A program made the translations under genes and the position numbers. Source: Voacanga thouarsii (Eukaryota > Streptophyta > Magnoliopsida > Gentianales > Apocynaceae). From it: a DNA stretch of 64,000 bases. The stretch spans positions 744,001 to 808,000 of the forward strand of contig JANUWF010001264.1 of the NCBI GenBank assembly GCA_026120185.1, in the 5' to 3' direction. Positions 1 to 12,408 of the stretch are shown in pieces. Below the pieces are notes generated by a model, which had not been told where the DNA came from, searched no databases, and saw only the letters and a program-made list of their open reading frames with translations. Each line of letters starts with the position of its first letter. The stretch's first letter is position 1.

Positions 1-1185
1 TAGTAAGTTGAGCTAGTTTTATTTGTGAAGTGGATTTTGGCTTGAGTTTGATTATGGATTATATTTACCCCAGGCGGGGTTAGGTCAGCTGTTGAAGACC
101 TTTATTTTATCTCAAGCTAAGGATCATGTAAGCTTCGGCATAAAACCTGATTGATACAAAATGGTTCTATGGCAAGCTAATTGTGGAGTGCGTGGTCACT
201 CATTTCTGTAAAGGAAATTGAGGATTATTTCTTTTCTCATTTCAAGCAAATAAATTATTTGAAAATCAATAAGCAGTTTTTCCCAAACTCAAAACTCTTT
301 CTAAAACCCACTTTGTCTCAAACTTTGGAAATCCTTAATTGCCATTTTAAAGTAGAGCTATGTTTATTTCATCTTTTCCAAGTGGGATAAGTTACGTTGC
401 GTACTCAATAAGGGTGGACTGCTAGAACTAGTCTTTGAAGGGTTAGGGTAAGCCTCTCAGTAGGTGGCCACCTCTGAGGGGTAAGTCCTTCCTGGATAGG
501 ATGTCAGTCCAGCAGATCATGCCAGTCCGAGCTAGCAGTTTTCAGTCAAGTGGACTGTGTGTTACCAGAATGGACAACTGGTTTTGTTTGGGTATAGAAA
601 AGGATGAGTATCCTGCCCGGTAGGCTGATCACCTACGTTTTGTCAGTCTGCACAAAGTGTGGCATTCTGACTGGTTATAGGGCCCAATGTGTGGTAACCC
701 ATGACCACCATTTTGAGTGGTTGATTTTATCGAACATGTGTGGTTGGAAAAGCCAAAACACCACCCGTATTTTTTACTATTGTTTAATGCTTGCCAGTAT
801 TTCTCTTATGAAGATTTTACACTTTGCATTCACAAACTATTTTCACTGGACACTCAAAGCACAGACAGACTTATTGAGATTTTTATCTCATCACCCTTTT
901 TACCATGAATTCAGGTCAATCCTGTTGTCGGGATGAGTAGCTAGTTGTTGCCGACCTTGGAAGATTTTTTTTCTAATATTTATTTTGTGTAATACTTTGG
1001 GAGTTGAGAATAGATAATTTTTATTATGGATTTGTCTTTGAATTCTTAGATTGTAATAAGTTTTAAGTTAAAGTATTATTTTTATTCTATTATTCTGATT
1101 GTGTGACCTAGTTATAAAGACCCCTTGTCCTTTGGACGGGGCGACATCCCCGGGCCTTGTCTGGCCTAGGTAGTGGGGTGTTACA
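1..1185 (+). mobile_element. Family A LTR, 3' part (cut by window start)
   Basis: This is the right-hand 1.2 kb of a family A (Tekay-like chromovirus) LTR in coding orientation, ending GTGGGGTGTTACA. It aligns with about 56400-57593 of the complete plus-strand copy at 53306-57593. The left part lies outside the window, so I cannot tell a solo LTR from the 3' LTR of an element. Immediately after its end an inverted A LTR begins with no recognisable target duplication. Confidence 0.9.
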
Positions 1186-3510
1186 CAACAAGGCCGGGAA
1201 TGGTGCCCCTTCCAAAGGACAAGGGGTCTTTATAACTAGGACACACAATTAAAAATAAAACAATTCTTTGAAATTAAAACTTATTACAACCCAAAAATTC
1301 AAGAACAAATCCGAAATAAAATTGTTCACTCTCAACTTCTAAATCATTACATAAAATAAATCAGAATATCTTCCAAGCAGGCAACAACTAGCTACTCATC
1401 CCCACAGCAGGATCGATCTAAAATCATGATAAAAAGTTTGATGAGATAAAAATCACAGTAAATCCATGTGTGCTTTGAGTGTCCAGTGAAAAAAGTTCAT
1501 GAATGCAAGGAGTAAGAACTTCATAAGAAAATAATGGCAAGCAATAAACAATGTTAAAACAAGAGTGGTATTTTGGCCTTTTCCAACCATACATGAATAA
1601 TAAAATCAACCACTCAAAAGGCGACCATGTGTTACCACATGTTGGGCCCCATAACCATACAACGGTCAGAATGCTACACTTTGTGCAGACAGAAAAAAAG
1701 ATAGGTGTTCAGCTTACCGGGTAAAATTCTCCTCCTTCTCTACACCCAAACAACACTGGTTATCCACTCCGACAGCACACAGTCCACATGACTGAAACTG
1801 CTAGCTCGGACCGGCACGACTAAGTAGTACTGACGTTTCTCTAAGTTGAGTTCATCTTCTGGAGGTGGCCTCCTGCCAGAAGACTTACTCTTGCTCTTCA
1901 AAACTAGTACTACTAGCCTACCCTTATTGAGTACTCAACGATGATTGTCCCACTTGGGAGAAAACTGATAAAACATAGCTTTACCTGAAAATAGCAATCA
2001 AGAGTTTCTAAAGTCCTTGTAAAAAATTTGTTTAAGAAATAGTTTGGTGTTTGAGTAAAACCGCTTGTTGATTTTCAAATAATTGGTTTGATTGAAACAA
2101 GAAAGGAAACTATCCTTAATTGCCTTTACCAATCAGTGTGAACATACTTCGGGTTTAGCTTGCCATAGAAACCATTTACAACAAACAAGTTTTATACATG
2201 AGCTTACCTGATCCTTGGTCAAAATAAAGATCTCCAATAGCTGACCTAACCCCACCTGGGGCAAACATAAGCCATAATTAAACTCAAGCCAAAATTCACT
2301 TCCACAAATAACCTAGCTCAACTTACTACAATCAGAACCCTAACGTCCCAAGCTTTAAGGCTAGATAATGAATAAAAAGGGGTTTATAAAATAAATCTAG
2401 CTTGATATTAAAATAACTAGGGTTTGTGAAACAGCTACTAATAAGTTGAAGGTTTAAATCTTACTTTAAATAAATTATGGTTTATTTGATAAAGGGTCCT
2501 AGGACCTGGATGGAATTATTTAAACTAATAATCTATTAATAACTAATTGTTAGAAAATAATTGGTAAATAAACAAAATTAATAGTAAATAAATTTTAATG
2601 TATTTGATTAAAAGAATATGAATGGATTTTAATAGTATTTATGAATATAAGACTTACAAAATTAATATTTTACCTATTAGGATTATTTATATAAAAGGCT
2701 TTATTTGATGTTATTATTTTATATAATATCTATATATTTTATTTCTTTAATAAAATCTATCAATTATTTGACTAAAATATCATTATTTTATATAAAAATC
2801 CAAATCCACATTTTCCTGGGATTTTCGAAATTACTAGAAGAAATTATAGTATTAATCATTTTATTGATGAAATAAAATTGATTAAGTTAATTAGCTTAGG
2901 GGCAACAAGGTCATGATCATAATTTCTATTGCTAACCCTAATCATGAACATTCACTCTATACCAATCATCAAAACATCCAAACCATGAATAAAAGCATAG
3001 ATCTAAATTTACCAACACATGATCTCAACTCCACCAAACATAATCATATGCATGGCCTCAACAATAATACAAAAACATAAACCCTATTCACCAAAGGTGA
3101 CATAATCTTTAACATGCTTGATCATTCATACCAGTCACGACATGAAGACATGCAACAAACCCTAAGACGCCATACATTCAACCAAGACAATCAACTCATG
3201 CATCAATCCCAACTCCATCAAATACACACATTCATTCATGCTTCAATCACAACTCCATCGCAAAACACATCCATTCTCATACTTCAATCCCAACTCCAAC
3301 ATAAAACGCATGCTCAAACTTTAATCATAATCCATTCTTTTCCAAAACATTCTAGAGACATGAATCTAAGATTTAAAGAGAAGTTTGAAGAGGCTTACTT
3401 GGATGATGACTATCTTGAAGTCGTTTCAAGAGAAGCCTTACTCTTAGGAGACTTGATCCATCCAAGAGAGAAGAAGAAAATATTGCCATGGTTGTAGTAG
3501 CCATTTGGCC

Positions 3511-3537
3511 GAGAGAGAGAGAGAGAGAGAGAGAGAG
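3511..3537. repeat. (GA)n microsatellite in A LTR
   Basis: About 13 GA units follow a conserved GGCC motif. The same locus in other A LTRs has about 11 units (12387-12408), 24 units (50298-50345) and 25 CT units in the inverted copy (55177-55226). Confidence 0.95.
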
Positions 3538-5132
3538 TTCATTAGCATATACTCATCAAAGTCGAAGGTGGAAGAAGATGAAGATGATTGTTCATGCTTA
3601 CCTTGAAGGTGTTCTTGAGCCTTCAAGAAAATTCTTGTTTTTAATCCAAAAATGAGACGTTGATTTCAGTGTTTGATGTTAGAAATTGTAGAAGTGGTTT
3701 CAAGGGGTTGAGTAGGTGTGATCTAGAGTTTTTGGAGAAGATTGGAGAGGTTTGGAGTGGTCTTAGGCTTGAGAAGGTTAGTAGGTGTTCTTGGTTTGGA
3801 GAGAATAGAGAGATTAGAGAGAGGGCTGGGCGAAATTCTGGGGGAAAGAGTGGCCGATTGGTTTGGGAGGATTTTGGTAATTGGATTTTCAATTTTGAGA
3901 GGAAAAGGAAAGCAAGTTGTTTGAAATCCAAAAAGAATATTTTAGGGAATCAATTTTGGAAACAAATATGGTAAGAAGATCTTAGTTAATGGAGAGCTTT
4001 TGGAAGCCTCAATGACCGGCTGCTTGGCTGTGATTTTTGCTGAGATGCATGATGTTTGAAGGAGCTTTAGAGTGGCCGAAAATATGGAGTACAATGGTGA
4101 AGGAATTTTCTAGTTGTTTGAGGGTTAATCTATGGTAGTTGGCTAAAATATCTTGCTAAAATTTTGGACTCCCATCGATGGCTAGATTGGAATGATTGAT
4201 TGAGAGATTTTAGGAGCAGCCTTTGAGATGTTTTTCATGCAGAACTCTGGAGAAGATGATGGAGCTCAGTTCATGGCTGATCAGGGTGAGTTTGCACTGA
4301 AAAATAGGATGAGTTTTCGGATAAGGGTGAAGGAGAAACAAGCTGGAAATTCTGCTCAGGTTTTTTTTGCAAGCTTCCTGGAATTTCTGGGCAGATTGTT
4401 CTGCCATATTTCAGTTAGCTTGTCAAAGGTTTGAAGGGCCATTGGAGGATCCTTTCAGGCTGGTTTCCAGCCTTCTTTATGGAGGAAAGACAAGGTTGAA
4501 TTGCTGGTTAAAAAGGTGGAAGAACAGCTGGGTTTTTCGGACTGCTTTGCTGCGAAAGCTGTCCAGAAATTTTTCTGGTTTGCACAGCTTTTGTGCAATC
4601 CGGTTTTGGCTGGAATTTTCAATCCTCAAGCTAAATGAAATGGTCATTTTTCTGGCAGCATTTGAGAGGGAATGATGACTGAAAATTGTGGCTATTGGAC
4701 TGATCAACAAGCTGGATAGATTTCCAATTTACTACATGAAGATGATGAACACACATAGGTTGGAGTTTGAAGGTTCAACTATGGAGATTAATTCTCTTGG
4801 GATCCTTCCACAACTCCTCACCATTTTTGGTCAAGGAGATATCCTCACACGGACATTTTCAACATTCCAAGATCAAATAAGCTTGCTAGAAATTTTCTAG
4901 AAATAAAATGGCTTAGATAAATGGAACAACCTAATTGATTAAGAAGTAAGGAAAGCTAGAGATCAAGAAGGGTATGAATCCCTTAGAAATTGTTGTAAGG
5001 CAAAAGAGTAGGATTAGGACATTCCTTTCATGTCTCCCCTAGGACAACACTCCTACTCCTCCCTAAAGCATACAAGGGCCGAAATATAGCCTACCTTGCA
5101 CAAAATAAAATTTAATCATGCTAAAACTCCAA

Positions 5133-5202
5133 TGATAGAATTTGAACTCAAGACCTCAAGAATTTATTCCAAAGCTCTAACAACTAAACCACAACAACTC
5201 TT
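5133..5202 (-). other. tRNA-like sequence in A LTR (U3)
   Basis: On the minus strand this reads as a tRNA-like body: box-A-like TGGTTTAGTTG, D-stem partner TAGAGC, then box-B-like AGTTCAAATTC, with about tRNA spacing between them. Box A and box B each carry one mismatch to the pol III consensus (TRGYNNARNGG, RGTTCRANTCC). The sequence lies about 240 bp inside the LTR 5' end, as in the other complete copies. It is probably a decayed tRNA or SINE-head relic rather than a functional tRNA. Confidence 0.6.
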
Positions 5203-5443
5203 GTTCTTATTTTCTCTCTCAAATATTTTTCCTATTTAATCCTCAAGCTATCTCCCTAATTCCTCCTCAAGCAAAATTACCATTTTGCCATTCTTACTCA
5301 ACAACCACAATCAAGCCATCTAGGCTACAAATCACATATCCAAGGCACATAAAATCATATAAATATATATTTATGCATGCAAGAAAATATGATATGCATC
5401 CCAACCCCCTTACTCTATAGTTGGTTTTAGTTGGGGTTTCACA

Positions 5444-5456
5444 TCCTCTCCTCCTT
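5444..5456 (-). other. Polypurine tract of A1
   Basis: On the minus strand the sequence AAGGAGGAGAGGA directly precedes the LTR start TGTGAAACC. This is the expected position and composition of the plus-strand primer for reverse transcription. Confidence 0.85.
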
Positions 5457-5489
5457 AGGAGAATTTCGCACCAAAATTCAGGCATACCT

Positions 5490-6822
5490 CTATTTCCAAT
5501 CGGGATACTTCTGTCTTACCCACTCTTTTGATTCCCATGTGGCATCTCGCATGCCATGATGCTCCCACTGAACTTTTACCATCGGTATTTGCTTGTTTCG
5601 AAAAGTCTTGACACTTCTATCCAATATTCGCACGAGTTTCTCCACATAACTCAGATCGAGCTGCAACAGCAATGGCTCATCATTTAGAATATGACTGGGA
5701 TCAGCATTGTACTTCTTCAGCTGTGACACATGAAACACATCATGAATCCCCGTCAATCCATCTGGCAAGTCTAGTCGATATGCTACCGGCCCAATCCTTT
5801 CCTTTACCGGGAACAGTCCCAAATACCTTGGATTTAGCTTTCTACCCTTCGGATGCTTCAAGATTCCTCTATTTGCTGATAATCTTAGAAATACGTTGTC
5901 TCCCACTTGAAACTCCAACTCCCTGCGCCTATTGTCCGCATAGCACTTTTGTCGGCTCTGAGCCACCTTTAACCTTTCCCTGATTAACTTGACTTTGTCC
6001 AACATTTCCTGAACACAAACTTCTCCGATCTTGCTTATGTGCCCATCTTCTGACAAACTCTAATATAGAAGTACCTGACACTTGCATCCATACAGAGCCT
6101 TATACGGAGCCATCCCAATTGAAGTTTGATAGCTATTATTATATGATAGCTCTAAATATGGCACACATTCGATCCACTTATCCCCGAAATCTAGAACACA
6201 GGCTCTCAGCATATCTTCCAATATATGTATAACACTTTCTAACTGTCCATCGGTCTGCGGGTGCACTGTCGTACTAAACTTCAGGCTCAACCCCATCGAT
6301 TCTTGAAACTTGCCCCAAGAATAAGACATAAACCCCGGGTCTCGGTCAGACACAATACTTAAAGGCACTCCATGGAGACGGACTATTTCACACATATAGG
6401 TCTGAGCTAACTTCTCCATGGAATCTCTTACATTAATTGGTATGAAATGTGCTGACTTGGTTAGTCAATCCACTACCACCCATATAGCGTCCTTCTGGGT
6501 CTTTGACATAGGAAGTCTGGTGACAAAATCCATGGTCACCTCCTCCCACTTCCATTCTTGTACTGGAAATGGCTGCAACAATCCTGCTAACTTCTTGTGC
6601 TCCGCCTTGACCTTCTGGCAAGTGAGATAAGTCGAGATATACTTAACCACATCCCACTTCATTCTAAACCACCAATAGGTCCTTTTCAGATTCTGGTACA
6701 TTTTAACTTCCCAGATGAATGGTGTACTTGCTCTTGTGCTCATTTTCCAAAATTTTGGCCTTTAACTAACACTCTCTGGGTACACACAACCAATCCCTGA
6801 AATGCAAAAATCCCGCTTCGTC
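5490..6822 (-). pseudogene. Chromovirus integrase with chromodomain (A1)
   Basis: The integrase inserts cDNA into chromatin, and its chromodomain is thought to steer insertion towards modified histones. Reading from 6822 downward, the zinc-binding region includes YLTCQKVKAEHKK, then the catalytic core start (TMDFVTRLP) and HPQTDGQ. The last 189 codons (6056-5490) hold the GPY/F-like segment (PRYLGLFPVKERIGPVAYRL) and a chromodomain near residues 138-188 (ILDRSVK, VKVQW, ATWES). The three open stretches lie in the same frame, separated by in-frame stops near 6465 and 6060, so the gene is broken by point mutation. Length and order match the family. Confidence 0.88.
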
Positions 6823-8363
6823 TTACCGGAACTCACAGCCTTGACATTTAAGCTCCTTGTTCTTGAAAAGCTGAAATTCTATGCTGCTTTGCTGAGCTTC
6901 CACGATTTCCCGCCTTAGATCTGGTACCAACTTTAGGTTGCTGACAACAATTCGTTCCTCTTGCACTTCCACTCTTCTGTCCAACACATCCTGAACTACT
7001 TGAATCTCTTGCACTCTTAATCTGGCCATACTGACTTTTCTGCTCAGGGCATCAGCAACAATATTGGCTTTCCTAGGATGACAGTTGATTGGACAGCGGT
7101 ACTCTTCTAAAAACTCCATCCACCTTCGCTGTCTCAACATCATATCCTTCTGGGTAAAGATGTACTTCAAGCTCTTATTGTCGCTGAACACTTCGTATAC
7201 ATCTCCGTACAGGTAATGACACCATTTCTTCAAAACGAACATAATAGTAGCCAACTCCAGGTCATGCGTTGGGTAATTGACTTCATGAGGCCTCAACTTT
7301 CAAGAAGCGTAAGCGATCACTTTTCGATCTTGCATCAACTCTGCCCCTAGTCTTTCTTTCGAGGCATCGGTATACAACACATAAGGCTTATCTCCCTCTG
7401 GAAAACTCAACACAGGTGTCGTCACCAATCTTCGCTTCAACTCTTGGAAGCTCTTCTCACATTTCTCACTCCAAATAAATGGGACATCTTTCCTCAGCAA
7501 TCGAATCATAGGTGATGCAAGCGTTGAAAATCCTTTGATGAACCGCCTATAGTAACTAGCCAATCCCAAGATGCTTCGAATCTTGGTGATGTTCTCCGAT
7601 TGCTTCCAGTCCGACACTACTTCAACCTTTGCTGGGTCTACCTTAATTCCCTCCATGGTCACCACATGGCCAAGAAATACTACACTGTCCAACCAGAACT
7701 CACACCTACTAAACTTGGCGGAAAGCTTGTGCTCCCGAAGCTTCTCCAATACGAGTTTTAGATGCTCCGCATGCTCCTCCAGACTCTTGGAGTAAATCAG
7801 AATGTCGTCGATGAAGACCACCACGAACTTGTCCAAGTAGGGCCAAAACACTCTGTGCATTAAATCCATCAACACTGTTGGAGCATTGATCACCCCGAAC
7901 GGTATTACCACGAACTCATAATGTCCATATCTGGTGTTGAAGGCTGTCTAGGGGATATCTTTCTCTTTTATCCGCACTTGGTAATACCCTTACCTTAGGT
8001 CCAATTTGGAGTAGCAACTGGATCCTTGTAACTGGTCGAACAGCTCATTAATCAGCGATAGGGGATACTTGTTCTTGATCATCAGGTTGTTCAAGCCCCA
8101 ATAGTCAATACACAGCCTCACAGTTCTATCCTTCTTCTAAATAGTACGGGTGCTCCCCAAGATGACGTGCTAGGTCTGATATAGCCCTGCTCCACTAACT
8201 CTTCTAACTGCACCTTTAGTTCTTTCAACTCTACCAGTGCTATCTGATACGGCGTTCGAGATACTGGCTCTGCTCTTGAAACTAGGTCAATGGTGAATTC
8301 CACTTCTCGGCTGGGAGGTAAAGAAGTAAGTTCCTCTGGAAACACATCGGGAAAGTCCATCAC
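6823..8363 (-). pseudogene. Ty3/gypsy reverse transcriptase - RNase H (A1)
   Basis: RT and RNase H copy the genomic RNA into DNA. The thumb-palm part at 7911-7300 carries the catalytic FIDD (residues 33-36 of that stretch) and ends in RNase H YTDAS. One in-frame stop near 7300 separates it from the rest of RNase H (DLELAT and FSDNKSL), so the D-E-D residues can all be seen. The tether to integrase follows (VADALSRK). The amino-terminal fingers (8363-8118: YIRPSTSSWGAP) are in another frame, and the linking segment 8117-7912 is shifted and has stops. It is non-functional as it stands. Confidence 0.9.
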
Positions 8364-8435
8364 TACCTCAGTGTCCTCTAAAGTGCACTAGTCCTTTGGC
8401 TTGTTTATCACATAATCTTGGTACCCTTGACATCC

Positions 8436-8954
8436 TTACTTCAGCAATTTCTGGGCCTTAGCCCCCGCTATCAAATACTTTAATTCTTTTACCTCATTGC
8501 CAACAAATTCCAACACATCAAAACCAGGTCTAATGAACTGAACCAATTTATTCTTACAATCTACCCGAGCCCCATGTTTTGCTAACCAATCCATCCCCAA
8601 TATCAAATCATAATCCTCAATATCCAATACTATTAGATCTCCCTCCAGGTTTTCTCTCCCCATATCAATTTTATAGTTTCACACATATCGGTTTGCTTAT
8701 ACCATCTTCCCCAGAGGTGTACTTACCAGTAAGGAAAAAGGTAACTCTACTCCATCCCATCCCAAATTACATGCACAGTTCTTGTTTAAATAGTAATGAG
8801 TAGAGCCAGGTTCTATCAATGCATTAATGGAACATACTTGGATAGTAAATGTACCTTCAACTACTGCTGCATCGGGTCTAACCTCCTCTCTGTTGAGAGC
8901 GAATACCTTGGCTTGCACTTTAGGCTTCGGTGTTCCACCCCCGGATGCTCTCAT
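8436..8954 (-). pseudogene. Retroviral-type aspartic protease (A1)
   Basis: This protease matures the Gag-Pol polyprotein. The active-site region reads ALIEPGSTH, where chromoviruses normally have a D-S/P-G-type motif. The catalytic Asp is therefore replaced by Glu in this copy, and A2 keeps Asp at the same place. The flap-to-C-terminal part (DYDLILGMDWLAKHGARVDC) is well conserved. An in-frame stop and short gap split the gene between 8697 and 8663. It lies between gag and RT, as expected. Confidence 0.82.
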
Positions 8955-10038
8955 GGCATTGGCTCTATTGGGCCCTAGATTCTGAGCCGGATTTCCCTAC
9001 CAGACTCGGTGCAGTATAGGGCAGCCGTTCCGCAAGTGGTTTGGGTCGCTGCAGTGATAACATTTCCGCTCTCCTCCTTTTGACCAATATTTCTTCTCTG
9101 TGTGGCCTCTTTTCCCACACTGCCGATATAATAGAAAGTTCTGAGCTGGTCCAGCTGGTGCGGTCCGGGCTTGCTTGCCCCGGTTCTGCCACTGCTGATT
9201 AGCGGGTCGCATGTTGGGTTGCTGCCTCGGGAAGTGTCCCTGCGGTTGTCTTGGTGGCTGGTAAGGCCTTGCCGCCATCTTGCTGCGATCCTTATTCTCC
9301 ATCCTGGCAATTGCGTCTATGGCCCCCGAATAGATCATTAGAGGAGAAGGTGCTAACGCCCTCCTCAATTCTAGTCTAAGTCCCTTAACAAACTGCCTTG
9401 TCCTATTCTGCTCGATGTCTACTAGTCTCTTGCAGTACTTTGACAGCTGGGTGAACCGTGCTACGTACTGTGCCACTAACATGCCTCCCTGCTTCAAATT
9501 CTAGAACTCGTCCTCCCGCTTTTCCACTATCCACTGAGGGATGTACTCAGCTTTGAAGGCTTCAACGAAGTTAGACCATGTCTATTCCTGATCAACCATT
9601 GCCCAATCATCTTGAACCCACTGCCACCATGCCCGAACTAGGCCTCTCAATCGAAATACAGCAAACTTAACCATCCACTCCTCCGTATACTAGAGTGTTG
9701 TGAATATATCTTCCATCTGCTCAATCCATTGTTCTGCTTTGATCTTGCTCAGCTTCACCCAAGAAAATGGGCGGTAGAAACTTCAAAAAGCGCTCCAATG
9801 CCTCATCTTCTCCCTTAGGGTTTCTCTGCTCAGTCAGGGTCTACAGAATCTCTGCCATCTTACTGAATACTGGTCCCATCAACATATCAACCGGTGCCTC
9901 AGACCTCATTCTTATATCTGGATCACTCCCATTACCCCGGTTGGGTGATTGCATATGAGTCGTCTCAACTTCCGGTGCCACATGGTTTGCTTTCGAAATT
10001 CTCTTGCTTGACGAAGCTACACAGTGCTTGGGTGCCAT
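8955..10038 (-). pseudogene. Gag with CCHC knuckles (A1)
   Basis: Gag forms the virus-like particle and binds RNA. The start MAPK at 10038 matches the A2 start at 60964. The capsid region at 9497-8997 is typical of Retrotrans_gag (QYVARFTQLSKYCKRLV, RQFVKGLRLELRRALAP). Near its C-terminus the first knuckle is damaged (YRQCGKRGHTEKKY; both outer Cys changed to Tyr), while the second is intact (CYHCSDPNHLRNGC, CX2CX4HX4C). Stops and frame changes between 9841 and 9498 break the frame. Confidence 0.87.
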
Positions 10039-10078
10039 TCTAAACCATACCCAAATGATAAGTTTATTAATTCAATGA

Positions 10079-10151
10079 TTATGCATGCAAGAAAATATGA
10101 TATGCATAACAACCCCCTTATTCTATGGTTGGTTTTAGTTGGGGTTTCACA
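10079..10151 (-). mobile_element. Terminal scrap of an A LTR
   Basis: Only the last 73 bases of a minus-oriented A LTR remain, ending GGGGTTTCACA. They join the A1 gag leader 40 bp upstream of the gag start. The join falls where the leader of A2 (ATGCATTCAAG) and the LTR (ATGCATGCAAG) resemble each other, so a microhomology deletion is likely to have removed the A1 leader, its primer site and most of its 5' LTR. Confidence 0.75.
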
Positions 10152-12386
10152 CTTTATAAGTAGGTCACATAAACAAAAATAAAAAAAAATTAAAATTAAA
10201 ACTTATTACAACCAAAAAATTCAAGATCAAAACCAAAATAAATCGATCACTATCATTTCTCAAAGCAACATATAAAATAAATAACATAGAGTCATCAAGA
10301 AGGCAACAGTCTAGCTACTCATTCCCACAGCAGGATCGACCTAAAATCATGGCATAAAAGGGTGATGAGATAAAAATCTCAGTAAGTCCGTGTGTGCTTT
10401 AAGTGTTCAGGTAAAACAGTTCATGTATATGAGTTGAAAAAAATTTCATAAGAGAAAATGCTGGCAAGCAATAAATAAGGTTAAAATAAAGAGTAGTGTT
10501 TTCCTCTTTTCAAACCATACAAGTGGACAATAAATACAACCACTCGAAATGGGCGGCCATGGGTTACCACACGGTGGGCCCCATAACCATATAATGGTCA
10601 GAATGCCACACTTTGTGCAGACTAACAAAATGTAGGTGTACAGCCTACCGAGTAAGATTCTCTTCCTTCTCTACACCTAAACAAACCAGTTGTCCATTCC
10701 AGAAACACACTGTCCACATGACTGAAACTTGCTAGCTCGGATTGACATGACTAAGTAGTACTGTGGCTTTTCCAAGTTGAGTTCATCTTCTGGAGGTGGC
10801 CTCCTACCAGAAGACTCGCTCTTGCTCTTTGAAACTAGTTCTACTAGCATACCCTTATTCAGTACTCAGTGTTTGATTGTCCCACTTGGGAGAAAACTGA
10901 TAAAACATTGCTTTATTTAGAAATAGCAATTAAGGGTTTCTAAAGTTCATGTCAAAGTTGGTTTTAGAAAGAGTTTTATATTTTAGTAAAACTGCTTGTT
11001 GATTTTCAAATAATTTGTTTGGCTGAAACAAGAAAGGGAATAGTCCTTAATTGCCTTTACAAAAATGAGCGTTCACACACTTCGCATTTGACTTGTCATA
11101 GTAACCTTTAATAGCAAATAAGTTTTATGCAGGAGCTTACCTGATGCTTTGCTTGAAAATTCACAAACCTTCCAAAGCTTACCTAACCTTACCTGGGGTA
11201 AACACAAGCCATATGGTTATACTCAAGCTATAGTTGCTTCATAAATAATCCTAGATCAACTTATTACAATCACGACCCTAATATCCTAAACTTTAAGGCT
11301 AGATGGTAAAAAGGTTTTATAAAATAAATCTAACTTGATAATAAAATAACTAGGAACCGCAAAATAATTACTAATAAGCTATAGGTTCAAATGTAAATCT
11401 TTGTTATTAATAAATAAACTAGGGTTTATTTGATAAAGGTCCTAAGTTTTAGACGATTTTATTAAAAATAATAAATTATTACTAATTTCTTAATTAATAA
11501 TTAATAGATAGAAAATAATTAGTTAATAAAATTAATAGTAAATTTTATTAATTTTGATCATAAGGTAATAAATAAATTTTACTAGTATTTATGAATATAT
11601 GGCTTATAAGATTAATATTTTACCTATTATGATTATTTATATAAAAGGATTTATTTAGTATTATTATATTTAAATATTTATATACATTATTTTAAATAAA
11701 GATATCATTCATTTGGCTAAAATATCACTATTTCATTTAACAATCCAATTCCAAAGCTTTCTAGGGTTTTCAAAATTATTGGAAAAAATATGGTATTAAA
11801 TTTTATTAATATAATAAAATTGGCTAACTTAAATAGTTTAGGATCAAGAAGGTCATGATCATACTTTTCCTATGGCAAACAATAATCATGAACATAAACT
11901 CTAATACCAATCAACAAACCATTCAATTCATGAATAAAGGCTTAAATCTATATCAACCATCACATGATCCAAACTTCACTAAGCATAATCGTATTCATGG
12001 CTTCAACAAGAATACAAGAACATAAAACCCTATTCACCAAATGTGACATAATTTCTATCATGCTTAATCATTCATAATAACTCATGACATGAAGAGCATG
12101 CAACAAACCACAAAGCATCATAAAACTCAACCATGACAAATCATCCTCATGCTCCAATCTCAACTCCTTCATCTAAACACATACTCAATCTCCAATCATA
12201 TTCCATCCTTTTCTAACAACATCCAAGTGACATGATTTTAGAATTAAGGAGAGGGTTAAAGAGACATACTCGATTGATGACTACCTTGATGAAGTTTCAA
12301 GAGAATCCACACGCTTGGAAGGCTTGATCTAACCAAGAAGGAAGAAGAAAAAAAAATGGCCATGGTTGAAGCAACCATTTCGGCCA

Positions 12387-12408
12387 AGAGAGAGAGAGAG
12401 AGAGAGAG
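12387..12408. repeat. (GA)n microsatellite in A LTR
   Basis: Eleven AG units lie at the same LTR position as the tracts at 3511, 50298 and 55177. Confidence 0.95.

Larger units (their letters stand above)
1186..5443 (-). mobile_element. Family A LTR, 3' LTR of element A1
   Basis: This is a nearly complete minus-oriented LTR of about 4.26 kb. Its right edge is the canonical ...GGGGTTTCACA, followed directly by a purine tract (on the minus strand) and the A1 integrase-chromodomain, so it is the 3' LTR. The left edge lacks the first 20 or so bases (TGTAACACCCC...) found in other copies and abuts the plus LTR at 1-1185. It contains a (GA)n tract at 3511-3537 and a tRNA-like stretch at 5133-5202. 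Confidence 0.9.
5444..10078 (-). mobile_element. Internal region of Tekay-like chromovirus A1
   Basis: The coding order on the minus strand is gag, protease, reverse transcriptase, RNase H, integrase, chromodomain, which is the Ty3/gypsy order. The chromodomain makes it a chromovirus, and the long LTRs and family resemblance suggest the Tekay (Del) clade. Most blocks share one frame, interrupted by in-frame stops and at least two frameshifts. The leader between gag and the 5' LTR is missing, including the primer-binding site and the upstream ORF seen in A2. Confidence 0.9.

Noticed and set aside
5672..5983. Plus-strand frames opposite integrase (5672-5983, 52021-52610)
   Set aside because: They are antisense shadows of the conserved minus-strand integrase-chromodomain frame.
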